Below, piece by piece: positions 54,024-64,000 of a DNA stretch of 64,000 bases. Under the pieces are notes generated by a model. The model was not told the DNA's origin, searched no databases, and saw only the letters and a list, made by a program, of their open reading frames with translations. Numbering within the stretch: the stretch's first letter is position 1; every line of letters begins with the position of its first letter. The DNA is from Watersipora subatra. Its lineage: Eukaryota > Bryozoa > Gymnolaemata > Cheilostomatida > Watersiporidae. The position numbers and the translations under genes are program-made. The stretch covers positions 9,672,001 to 9,736,000 of the forward strand of contig NC_088708.1 of the NCBI RefSeq assembly GCF_963576615.1, written 5' to 3'.

Positions 54024-54113
54024 AAGACAACACTCATCATAATTGGTTGAGTAAAAACAACACTCATTATAATTGGTTGAGTAAAGACAACACTCATTAT
54101 AATTGGTTGAGTA
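54024..54113. repeat. 30-bp minisatellite, three copies
   Basis: Three units of the repeat at 22121-22300. Confidence 0.85.
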
Positions 54114-55070
54114 ATTCTATAAATTACATTGTAATTGCAGATCGAGTTCTTTAACAATAATATAAATTATATCAGTCGTTGAATATGAAATCACTCTTTA
54201 GTTTTGGAAAATAATTATTCGTAAATAAATCTTTATAAATAAAATAAATATTTAATACACATTTAACATGAAGATTTAACAATTAGTTTTATCAAAGTTG
54301 TCTCCTCTGTAGATGCATGGGTAAACAACTTCTCTGCTGTGAAAAAGTTCACCCGATAATATTTATCCTTGGATGAAAATTTAATATTGGGTTAGTCATG
54401 CATTGTTGTTTTTGTGTTCATTTACCTGCTGTCCTATTTTCTTCCCAGTGTGTAGCAGTATTATTGGGAGTAGCAGTTTTAAAGGCAGTGAAAATTACCA
54501 TTTAGCAGTTATTTTTTGTTTTATAAATCAACTCAGTTGCATGCGACTCATGAAAAACTAAAAGTATTTTTATTATATAATTATATGTATCTGTAAGTTA
54601 ACACGCTAGGCTCTAGCGTTACGAGGAGTATGTGCTAATGCTATATCTTGATGCTTGGAAACCATCCCTCGGCTACGATGTTTTCAGTTTTTTTGACAGA
54701 CTAGGAAATGTTCTGAGCTCTCAACTCCTTCAACCAGGTAGTTCTATAAAAGTAGTTTTTCTTCTGATTTTAGAGGTAATCAGTTTATATTAAGGGTTAG
54801 TTCTCTATAGCATTCATCATCTTGTCTCTTGTACAAATTACCAGAGAATTCAGCTGGCTGACTTGTGCTTCTGAGCTGCTGTAGGTTTCACATCTTGCAC
54901 ACAGTGAGCTGGTGAAAGGCTTTCTTTCCAATTGGTATAATGCAGTGTTTTGTGTTGACAAAGCACTTTGGTCACCATGGTTACCCTCACATGTGTAATA
55001 GTGGCTTATCCTAATCAAGCAAAGTTCAACTCTAATAACTGATATCACTTTGTGTCAGACTTGTGGCATA
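54114..55070. other. Right end of the RhoGAP array
   Basis: Array sequence continues to cagacttgtggca at about 55068, after which similarity to the other units stops, just where they begin the 22-bp minisatellite. A minus-strand open frame at 54797-55048 (YYTCEGNHG, KPFTSSLCARC) is broken or shifted in the other units; I do not call it a gene. Confidence 0.6.
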
Positions 55071-55759
55071 GTTGTATCATTTTACCGGTTTTTTAGCCAT
55101 TTTTTTCTGCTATCATCAAACTCGGCGTAAGTTGATTATAAAGCGGCAAAAGCTATGGCTAGAATTGTGACAGGCTAAACTCGGTGCTCTTTACACGCGT
55201 GTCACTTCTTAGAGAGCATATCTGCGCTAGCTATTTTTATATTTAACAGAGCAGCCTGATAATTCATTTTGCACCTTCTGTTCATTTTCCTTCAAACTAT
55301 TGTCTGAAAGCTGCTCGTTAATAATTAACTGCACTAGTGGTTACTGGTCGGTGTCATGCCATAGAATTTGGCTTGCAGTGCTGAGTTTGGCCACAGAAGA
55401 CCTACATATACTCTATTCTCAATCCTGTTAACCTCTGTTAGCCTTAACCTCTACGTAGCCTCGTTATTGGCAATATATAGGCCGTGCTGACAGTTTATGT
55501 AAATGGCCAGAAACTGCGTGGCGAAGCAATTACCAAGCTAGGCGTGAAGTGATTTACCATGAGATAATTAATAAGATTTTAACAGACAAGTTTTTGGCGT
55601 GCGCGGTTTATAATAATGCTATCTGCAGACTCTTACCCTCTCTCCGGTATCATTTTACTAATAAAATAAGTCCTCGCCTCATTTCTTCATTGTCACTGTT
55701 TGCTGGGCTGGAGATAGCAGCTGAGAGGAAGCGAGGGGATACCTTGTGATCTCTGACTC

Positions 55760-55894
55760 AGCTCCTGAGAAGCTAAACGGCTATGGTCAGACACTTTTGG
55801 CTGTAAAAGGTCATCAGTGAATGAATCCTCGACTAACTAGCTACTCGGAGTCAGCTGGAGGCGACGGACTATTGGGTAGATTTTTGGATCTCAG
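55760..55894 (+). other. Candidate first non-coding exon of the Hv1-like gene
   Basis: A less AT-rich segment ends in ggatctcag followed by the strong donor GTGAGT (55895). The left limit is a guess. Position and strand fit a transcription start region for the gene whose coding begins at 60065. Confidence 0.3.
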
Positions 55895-56533
55895 GTGAGT
55901 TATTCATTTCTTCGGTTTGGCGTTGTATAACAGTTGGCTGTCTGTTTTATCTTTTGCTCTGACAATTCATAGTTAATCTGTCATGGGCAGATGATTTATT
56001 AAACTAGATCGCTGTTAACCAGTTGTAGAAATTATTCTGCTGTTTTACATCAAATCTTGTCTTAAATGTGTTGCTAAGAGAATGCAAGGTTAAGTGTAGT
56101 AACTCACATGTTCAGTTGAAATTCATAGCTGCCTTTTTGTGTTTCTTGTTGGTACTAAGTGGATTACTCCCAATAATGATAGTAGTCTGGAAATTTCCCA
56201 TCAGCTAGCAGGATCTCTCCTTACTCTTTTTTACGTTATTTTAAAATTAATAAACTATTTGTTTTTGGTAATAATATGGTTTTAAGTTAAGCTACATCAT
56301 TAGCAATTTGTTTTAGAGAGGTTGAGATGGAATCATTACCTTTTTCACAGCATTTGCTTCTCATTTCTCTCTTCGTTTTAACCTTCTGAGGATTTCCGCT
56401 TATTTTAGTGATTTTTGCACTAAAGATAATTATAATTAAGCTGCCAAAATACTATGAGTAACAAGTGACTGTGCTGTCGGTGAGATTAGATGCTAGCACC
56501 TTGTTTATAATGAAAGTGTGAGCTGTATTTCAG

Positions 56534-56656
56534 GATATCTGTAACACTCGTATGCAGAGCTGTTTACTTGTAGCTAGGAACAGTAGAACAAGACAGACGG
56601 TCAGACAGACAGACAGAAGGTCAGGGCCAAGAGATGAATATTCTCAAGCAAATGTC
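56534..56656 (+). other. Candidate 5' exon with acceptor and donor
   Basis: Flanked by tgtatttcag and GTAAGT. It contains an ATG (56552) with 35 open codons, but its phase does not join in frame to the next candidate (59821-59864), so it is more likely untranslated, alternative or spurious. Confidence 0.25.
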
Positions 56657-59189
56657 GTAAGTTCGCCACCTTTTCTCTTCTTTTCATCTGTCGGATTAAA
56701 CTCATTGCAGAAGAGTAATTACAACCTTCCCAAATTATTTATGTGTAGCACATAAAATTGATACTTTCTTTAAATACTTAAGTTCTTTGTCATATTCAGT
56801 ACAGGAAGTTAGCAATGTCTACCCAACCAACAATCCTACCTGGCTTTATATTTGTCAAAAGATATCTGTCTAAAGCATACTGACCCACAAGCGCAACAGT
56901 TTTATTACTAATTGTATGAACACCAAACTATTACACGGGACATCCCTTATATCAAGTCTTTAAATAGAGACCAGTTGGTGCAGTTGTTTTTATTTCTTTT
57001 TTAGTAGTTTAGTTTAGAAGTCTGCAGAATTTTAAAGAAGTTCTTGTAATTAGGTTAGAGTCAATTGCTCATCAATATATTTAAACAAAACTTGCTTGTT
57101 AGAAAGATTTGTGATTTAAACATATTATAACTTGAGTATTTACAACTTGATGAGATTAAAGTCTGCTGTACATGATTTATAAGCACGCTTGATAACATAA
57201 AAGGGCCTTTTGATAAATATATGGCCGCAGTACCATGTATGATACTCTCTACAGTGTTGAGCAACACATACAGAGGTCGTGTATTATGCCTTCTGATAAT
57301 GATTTGTTATATACTGATTTCAAATGGTTGAACCAAGCAACTGTTCATGACACAACATTGATTGATAAAAATGCAGCCGTCGACTCACATCTATTAGATT
57401 AGTTCAATATAAATTTTAAAGATGAATCCCCTCAAGACGTTATTGCTCATGGAAGAGAGTTGGCCTAAAAAGATTGACTCGATTGTGCCAAAAGGTCGTC
57501 AAAATGTCACAAAGTAACAAATATGGTAGTTGATTAGTAGACACACAAGGCTGAGTCATCCAGCGCTGCTACCGACCTTGATACAGTTTACTTGACTGCT
57601 ACAGTTATTACTTCAACACATAAAATGATATATGGATTAGGTTAGAAAAAGTCGATCGTATGGAATATCGACTGACTAGCAAATATTGCACCTTTAAGTT
57701 TTACAAAGGTAGATTCTTTAAAAGATCGGCCAAACCTTAGGTCATAGATTGTAGTTAAATTACTCTCGATATCTTCAATATCAATTACTTGTGAAACACG
57801 ATCCTTTGTCGTTGATTTCATTGATCTGCTAATGGAAATACTATTCATTCTGATCATCAACACCACTTTTCATCGATATTCATTTAGCTAATATCAACCG
57901 ATGATTTGAATGGCCACTATTAGTGGCACTGTTCCACCCTCACCTTTCACTTGCTGACTTCTTATAATGGCTGTATTTAATTGTTGCTGCACAACAAAAA
58001 ATTGAGTTTCACCTCTGCTCAATTCACCAATCCATCGTTATTTCGACGTCATCAAGTCATTTGCACATGCGCTCGTTCATGAAAAAGCCGCCATATTTGT
58101 AGAAAACGATCGCCTTTCTTTTATTTACTAATACTTTTAGGTGTTTTGATACTATATTAAAAAAATTGCAAACAAAAGCATCGTTTTCAAAAATTCATTG
58201 CAAAAGCTTCGTGTTTTTAATGATAAAATTGTCTATAAAGATGGCCAACAACGATAAAATGACGTCACGAAAAAGCGAAGGTTTGGCAGAAACGCATTGT
58301 GAACACATGAGAGTTTGTTTTATATGGTAAAGAAGGCCGTAATATGAGTTGAGTCGCTGTTCAGGCTCCTTCGTTACCACAAGTAAGCCTCAGAACAAAT
58401 CATAGTTGTTCACTCCGCTCAGCCTAGTACATTCTAGGTATTAAATGACCGCTAGTCATGCAGAAGCGAGCGCTAGTCCTTTATAAAATGTTTTAATATC
58501 ATTACCTCTAGCAAACAAGACTGATCATTACAATGATGGAAATTATAACTCAGCCATAAAAGCTACCACTATGAAGGGAGTCAACTTCTGCCTAAAAATC
58601 CAAAAAGGTGATTTTACCTATTGAAGAGTTCTGTTGATAATCCATAACGTTTGCAAAAATGTCACAAAAAATGTTCCAACTTCCAATTTGATAGCCTTAC
58701 AGAATATTTGGATATAGAAGCACATTATTTGTGTAAAACATTATTATGTAAAAACTAAATTTTCAGCCCAGTTTAATAAATTATATTTTAATCAAAAAAT
58801 GACTGTCAGCAGAGATATTCGCTTCCACATCATTATGTTTTGCTGAACACTTGAAACCATTTAATCCTTTTAAACTGGTGAACCAAGTTGCTGCTGGAAG
58901 AGCTGGCTATTAGTGCACTTTTATCAACACCCTCAATACAGGTCTTTTGTATGCTAACAATATAAAGATGTACAGATATTCGTCTAAAAGGTATTAATTA
59001 GTCAGATAACAATTCAGTGTTGTGTAAAAGGCCCCTTCCACCTCCTCTCCTTCCCGTATTGTTAGAGGACTATGTCAATCATATCAATACAATCAGTTTA
59101 CAGTCTTTCACAGATATTGAAATTCTCACCATGAATTGTGATAAGCAATATGAAACAACTATCACTAAGTCATCTATTTGCAGCCTCTG

Positions 59190-59590
59190 TGCGTGTGCAT
59201 GTAGCGGCGCATGCAATACATTCCTCCCTGTACATAATTATGTGTTTGCTTGTGCATACATCTCGCATGCACATACACCCTCGTATGAACGTATATTTTT
59301 ATGTATGAATGGCTACTTGTGTATCCATATGTAACTATGCCCTCCTAGATGATTGTGTGCACACATGCGCTTGTTTGCGTCTGTGTGCTTGGCGTGTGGC
59401 ATGGTTGCGAGTCTCTGTGGTAGTATGTGTGAGTGCAAATACGTCCCTTTACACATGTCACTGTACATTTTCACGTCTGTGTGTTCATTTATGCAAGCAT
59501 GCACATTTGCATGTTTGTTGCACTCATGCGTGTGTTTGTGAAAACGCATATGCTTTTATGTATGCATGCCTGCGTTGCATGTTGTCCCAA
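59190..59590. repeat. TG/CA-rich, alternating purine-pyrimidine tract
   Basis: Dense in tgtg, gcgt and catg words (gtgcgtgtgcatgtagcggc). The composition opens long Cys- and His-rich frames on both strands. Such alternating sequence can adopt left-handed DNA; here that is only inferred from composition. Confidence 0.6.
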
Positions 59591-59820
59591 GCATCGTAAG
59601 TGCGCATGTTAATATGCTCACGAGTGTATGTCTCTCCCATTATATATGATCGATATCTTAGTCTATATCATCTGGCTCTAGCCTACAACCTATCAAATAC
59701 GCCTTCTGTTCACAACTCACACTTCATCGTCCTAATTGAAAAAAATCTCACAAGTCAGCATTATTGATTTGTCAGCGGTTTCTCAAAGCACAAATGAGTT
59801 AAATATCATTTTCTCGACAG

Positions 59821-59864
59821 ACAAAGTGGTCAGTGACAGCCTAAACAGCGCAATTAGTAGACAG
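59821..59864 (+). other. Candidate 44-nt 5' exon
   Basis: Flanked by ttctcgacag and GTAAGC. Open only in one phase (KVVSDSLNSAISRQ), which does not connect to the neighbours, so probably untranslated if used. Confidence 0.3.
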
Positions 59865-60064
59865 GTAAGCCGTCTGTCTACATAGATAGGCCTTTTCTTC
59901 TATCGATTGGATGAGACTTGACAGATTCTGATCTTCAGTTTAAAATTGTCTAAAGAAACTGTAAACAATATCTTAGAACTATAGATGAATGCAGCTGCGA
60001 GCTGTTCATATGGCTATGTGAAAAATGGTCGTTCGTAACCTGTCAGCGTAGGAGAATTTGTTTC

Positions 60065-63000
60065 ATGGAGCAGCAACCAGAGAGCATCTATGGAGCTAAT
60101 AGAAAAGCTCTTTACCTGGTATGTTATTAACATTCTTGCATTGTGGGTAATACGTTTGAGGGAAGAGTGTGCTTAGTCAACGCTGCCCTGCTTCAGGTCC
60201 AGTGATGACTCAGACGTTGCTGTCAAGTTTGACATAGATGAGAAGCTTGAGCAGGCGTTGGTCGAGGACAACGTAGACTCCTCTGTCGTTATGCAAGAGT
60301 TAAAAGCACTCGATGACGATGTTCTCAACCCTTCTAAAAACACGTGAGAATTAAGGTTATCATCTGTAGTCACGAGGGTCTGGCTTTTTGGAGTTCTTGT
60401 AAAATTGGTGCATGTTCAGGAGATATGGTAGGAAGTTGCTTGCAATTTAGTAACATAAGCACTAGAGAAGACTGAAATCCATTTGTGTCGACTTTGTGAT
60501 ATGATTTTCATAGTTTTGGTTTAAAAATAATAATAATCAAATCACTCTACGTGTAGAAAGAATAGTATAAATAAAGATAAAATCGCTTCTAAAATGACCG
60601 CAAATTAAAAACAGAGCTTTAGATTTGAATGATAATGGATTAGCAGATGAGTAGCGGTAATGATAATGGATTAGCAGATGCGTAGCGGTAATGATAGTGG
60701 ATTAGCAGATGTGTAGCAGTAATGATAATGGATTAGCAGATGTGTAGCAGTAATGATAATGGATTAGCAGATGTGTAGCGGTAATGATAATAGATTAGCA
60801 GATGTGTAGCAGTAATGATAATGGGTTAGCAGATGTGTAGCGGTAATGATAATAGATTAGCAGATGTGTAGCAGGAATGATAATAGATTAGCAGATGTGT
60901 AGCAGGAATGATAATAGATTAGCAGATGTGTAGCAGGAATGATAATGGATTAGCAGATGTGTGGCAGTAATGATAATAGATTAGCAGATGTGTAGCAGGA
61001 ATGATAATGGATTAGCAGATGTGTAGCAGTAATAATAATAGATTAGCAGATGTGTAGCAGGAATGATAATAGATTAGCAGACGTGTAGCGGTAATGATAA
61101 TGGATTAGCAGATGTGTAGCGGTAATGATAATGGATTAGCAGATGTGTAGCGGTAATGATAATGGATTAGCAGATGTGTAGCGGTAATGTTGAAGACACA
61201 AACCTTTATCTGTATATTTTACCGTTGAGTATTGTGCACGGTAGTCATGACAAGGCTGTCCTCATTTAATCATTGTTGTACCTTATTATTTTGCTTTCAC
61301 AAACTGGAATCTGACTTGAGTCTCTTTTCATAATTATAATAAACTCATGATGAAACTTATTACTAGCACCTAGTAAATGCGGGGAGACATCAAGGGAACC
61401 AGGTATGGGACTTGAGAGACGAGTACCGTATACTGAAGTGACAATAAGTATACTCTGAGGCTAAAAGTGACCAGTTATTTGGAGCATGTCTGCTGCTGTT
61501 GAACATGTTTGACAATGTGGTTGTTTCATGGAGATGATCGGATGTGCTAGCGAGCTATCGCTCTATGTCATTAGCAGTCACTTTTCTAACAAAGCAATTG
61601 ACCCACTCTGTAATGTTGCCACTATCTGTGTCAGCAATTGACCCACTCTGTAATGTTGCCACTATCTGTGTCAGCAATTGACCCACTCTGTAATGTTGCC
61701 ACTATCTGTGTCAGCTATTGACCCACTCTGTAATGTTGCCACTATCTGTGTCAGCTATACGCTAGTATATATGCTAGATGATGGCTATACTCAGTATACT
61801 GAATGGTTGATATAGAGACAACTGGCTGAAACTTTTCAAACACTCTTCTGTAGGCGTCGAGTTAGGTTGGCGAGGTTTCTAGAAAGCACTCCACTAGAGA
61901 TCTTCCTAGTCGCACTCGTCATCATAGACGTGATTATTTTACTGATCATGTTGCTCATTGACCTCAACGTCTTACACTGTAAGTACTTACTTACATGTAC
62001 ATCAGATCTGCACAAATATGTTATCACTACCCGCATGTCAGTACCTCCTTTTGTCGCTATTAAACTGTGAGATGCATTGATAAATAAATTGACCAATAGG
62101 AGTTGGCCTTGGTTAGGTGAAGGTCATGACAATTCCGCTGCATTTACCATCATCATTATAAAATCATTGGCAGCGTATTAATGATCTATTATGGATTAAT
62201 CAATAGTTTGTAATGACAATGACAGTTGTGTAGTTATTGCTACTGTTATACTTTGCTCAAGAAAATTATGATGTTATGTTAGGTGTTTGTGATGGAAATC
62301 ATTGCATCAAAAAAGAATTTTTGTTCATGAAATGAATTACCTAACAAAAAAACTTTAGTTTTTAATATATTTAACCAGACAAGAGTTAAGTTGCAATGTT
62401 TCGTGAACAGTTTTAATTGGCGCCGGTGACTTCACATGTCTGTCTCTTGTAGGATTCATCTTTGTCCATTGCTGTTTGAGTGAAGTCATATACGTATCAT
62501 TTTAAAATGACTTTCAAACAAAATTGTTCTGTACTGAATATCGGTTAAATTGAACCAGAATGTTCTGTTTATGGAAGTCAACCTTTCAAGCAATCGCAGA
62601 GGCTTCAGTTTGTTCTTTACTCATGCAGACCAACATGTTTGTGTACATGCCTCGTGTCAAACAGCTGGTAGAGACGTACATGTATATAATTGGTAAATGA
62701 CACACTTAGCCCTGTGGTTAGAGCTCATGTATCAGTTTTACCAATAGCTTGACAAATACCTAGCGCTTGACAGATAAAGCTTGACAGATAGTGCTTGACA
62801 GATAGTGCTTGCCTGTTATGGTATACGTATTAACAATATCATTAATCTAACTTAGCAGCAGTAACAATTTTAGTAAATAAAAATTATAAAATCTTTTTAA
62901 ACAAACTTCAACTGTATTCTAACACAACGAAACAACTTTGTAGTTATGTACTTTGATTTTGCTGTCTGCTCTCTGATATTGTTATTTCACAACAACCCAT

Positions 63001-63821
63001 TTTAAAAATGACAACTTTGGCACCGCCGGCGAATGATAGACATGTGTTAAAGAAAGGAATATATTAGAAGCAGACATCTAACGTGATTAGAAATGCAGCT
63101 CATAGAAATGGCAGAGCGCTAGTTCTCGATGGCTAACGGACTGCACTGCCTATTGTACTCAGTGCACAACTTCCTGAAAATAAGTCTTCATAACTTGCTT
63201 TTGCGTTTTCAGAAATAATATTTATTGTAGATAACATATTTAACGCCAATTATATCGCTACATTGTCACACATTTAGGCATATTTAGATATGGTGGCTGA
63301 CAATATTCAGCTAAATAGCCAAAATATTGCCATATTTAGGCTATTTAGCTTCTGCAACAAATGATATTCGTCGATTATCCTATTGTTAAAAAGTTTAATG
63401 TTGGAAATAAAATGTCTAAAATCGCTTACTTTGGGTGATATTTTTATTTGAATCTTTATAGCCTTCCATATTCTTCACAAAGTCTGAATATTTTACAGTG
63501 TATTTAGAGGATAGCCGGCATGCTGCCGAAGAGCTGACGAGGGTGCTCAGTCGTAACTGTTTAAACAAAGACCTTGAACTTTACGATGGATTCAACTTGA
63601 TATTAGTCAAGCGCATGCTCGAGTATGCTGGTTGTACCTGGAAACCCGGTATCAACAATGCATCTGGAACCCAAGATCTTGTCTCGAATGCTCACTCCCG
63701 ACACAAAAGATCGCCCGATCCTGCATACGAGGGGGCAAATCCTTCGATAGCCTCATTAATATATACCGCTCACATTCTCCATATTTTGAGTGTCATCATT
63801 CTTGCCATAATGGTCATTGAG
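60065..63821 (+). CDS. HVCN1: Voltage-gated proton channel Hv1-like, N-terminal part through S2
   Basis: Exons: 60065-60118, 60177-60343, 61854-61978, 63499-63821; phases agree at every junction and the gene continues past the window. It encodes an acidic cytoplasmic N terminus (KFDIDEKLEQALVEDN), then S1 (about residues 88-115) FLVALVIIDVIILLIMLLID, aligning with human LVVLDALLVLAELILD so that D99 equals the selectivity residue D112 and D110 equals D123. S2 (about 199-223) contains HILSVIILAIMVIE, aligning with HYMSITILVFFMME: zinc-binding H140 and E153 kept. The product would pass protons outward across a membrane on depolarisation. The S1-S2 loop is about 80 residues (human: under 20), with C136, C161, sequon N169-A-S and RHKR at 183-186. 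S3 and S4 were not seen; another voltage-sensor protein is the main alternative. The start ATG (cATGG) is the likeliest one. The first intron is only 58 nt. Confidence 0.7.
60119..60176 (+). other. Very short first intron of the Hv1-like gene
   Basis: GTATGT donor and cttag acceptor 58 nt apart; removing it joins CTG to TCA in frame. Without splicing the frame hits a TAG that forms part of the acceptor. An upstream alternative is that translation starts in another exon and this segment is untranslated. Confidence 0.45.
60630..61189. repeat. 31-bp minisatellite in the second intron of the Hv1-like gene
   Basis: About 18 copies of a 31-bp unit (core gataatggattagcagatgt), varying at a few positions such as cgg/cag/cagg. 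Unrelated to the 26-bp repeat of the RhoGAP array. Confidence 0.9.
61595..61754. repeat. 40-bp tandem repeat, four copies, near the S1 exon
   Basis: Four 40-bp units (starting caattgacccactctgtaat) almost identical to each other, ending 99 bp before the S1 exon acceptor. The near-identity implies recent expansion. Confidence 0.9.
61979..63498 (+). other. Third intron of the Hv1-like gene
   Basis: GTAAGT donor at 61979 and ttttacag acceptor ending 63498. Contains a short repeat of gcttgacagatagt (62764-62810) and an 11-bp perfect inverted repeat gctaaatagcc (63310-63320 and 63339-63349). No coding content seen. Confidence 0.55.
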
Positions 63822-64000
63822 GTAATTTGTCTGTCCAGAATATTACTATGTCTATTGTTGCTAACTGCTGAGCTCTTGTTATCATGCCTACATAAAAACA
63901 CTGCAGTGGAAGACTGTATTTTATTTGAAGTAATAAGCTGACTCCGCTGCCGGATAGATAATCTGGCACGCACCCAAAGCCATCATCATGATTCTTTTCA
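63822..64000 (+). other. Start of the fourth intron of the Hv1-like gene
   Basis: GTAATT follows the codon for E223. The open frame continues about 40 codons, but the encoded sequence does not match the Hv1 S2-S3 region (expected IIFK after the Glu), so I treat it as intron. Confidence 0.5.

Larger units (their letters stand above)
55071..60064. other. Unique region upstream of the proton-channel coding exons
   Basis: Presumed 5' region of the plus-strand gene. Three exon-like segments have good splice signals and are listed separately. No other protein-coding gene is supported; open frames at 55549-55749, 57642-57866 and 58195-58380 lack recognisable motifs. Confidence 0.4.

Noticed and set aside
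59309-59599. Cys-rich secreted-looking proteins on both strands
   Set aside because: Produced by TG/CA-rich composition; no signal peptide or family pattern.
62700-62745. tRNA-like A-box (tggttagagctca)
   Set aside because: No B-box, acceptor stem or T-arm found nearby.

Overview
The window is AT-rich animal nuclear DNA: spliceosomal introns, long minisatellites, a Helitron, hAT, mariner and TTAA-type elements, a BEL/Pao fossil, and no bacterial features. An invertebrate is likely. A lophotrochozoan such as a bryozoan or mollusc is a guess from the style of the Helitron ends, not something proven here.

Layout. (1) 1-3126: a degenerate hAT transposon (37-2637) sits inside an older mariner-type transposase fragment (1-36 plus 2638-2892). 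(2) About 3127-55070: a five-copy tandem array of one minus-strand gene, a RhoGAP of the CdGAP/ARHGAP31-32-33 type. Core coding exons lie at 3485-10292, 13362-21051, 25148-31056, 33965-40195 and 45063-52077. All seven core exons have the same length in every copy (93, 103, 130, 62, 108, 503 and 131 nt) and keep compatible phases and GT/AG signals. Two subtypes alternate as A-B-A-B-B. Type A (copies 1 and 3) has a Helitron in an intron and a BEL/Pao fragment upstream. Type B (copies 2, 4, 5) has other upstream DNA and a 30-bp minisatellite. An intron of every copy holds a 26-bp minisatellite of very variable length (about 0.4 to 3.7 kb). Single-copy insertions mark events after duplication: a TTAA-flanked inverted-repeat element in copy 1 and beyond copy 5, and a long-TIR element with a 9-bp target duplication in copy 5.

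(3) About 55070-64000: unique sequence with the first part of a plus-strand gene that looks like a voltage-gated proton channel (Hv1/HVCN1). Four coding exons (60065-60118, 60177-60343, 61854-61978, 63499-63821) give 223 residues up to the end of S2; the rest lies past the window. The S1-S2 extracellular loop is unusually long, about 80 residues, with two cysteines, an N-glycosylation sequon and a furin-like RHKR site. Upstream are candidate non-coding exons and a TG/CA-rich tract.

The RhoGAP copies read toward the left edge and the channel toward the right. The 5' ends of the RhoGAP copies were not settled: two extra exons upstream of each core are plausible but not equally intact in all copies. 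The array was reconstructed by eye from splice signals and codon phase, so copy identities, expression and start codons remain to be tested.
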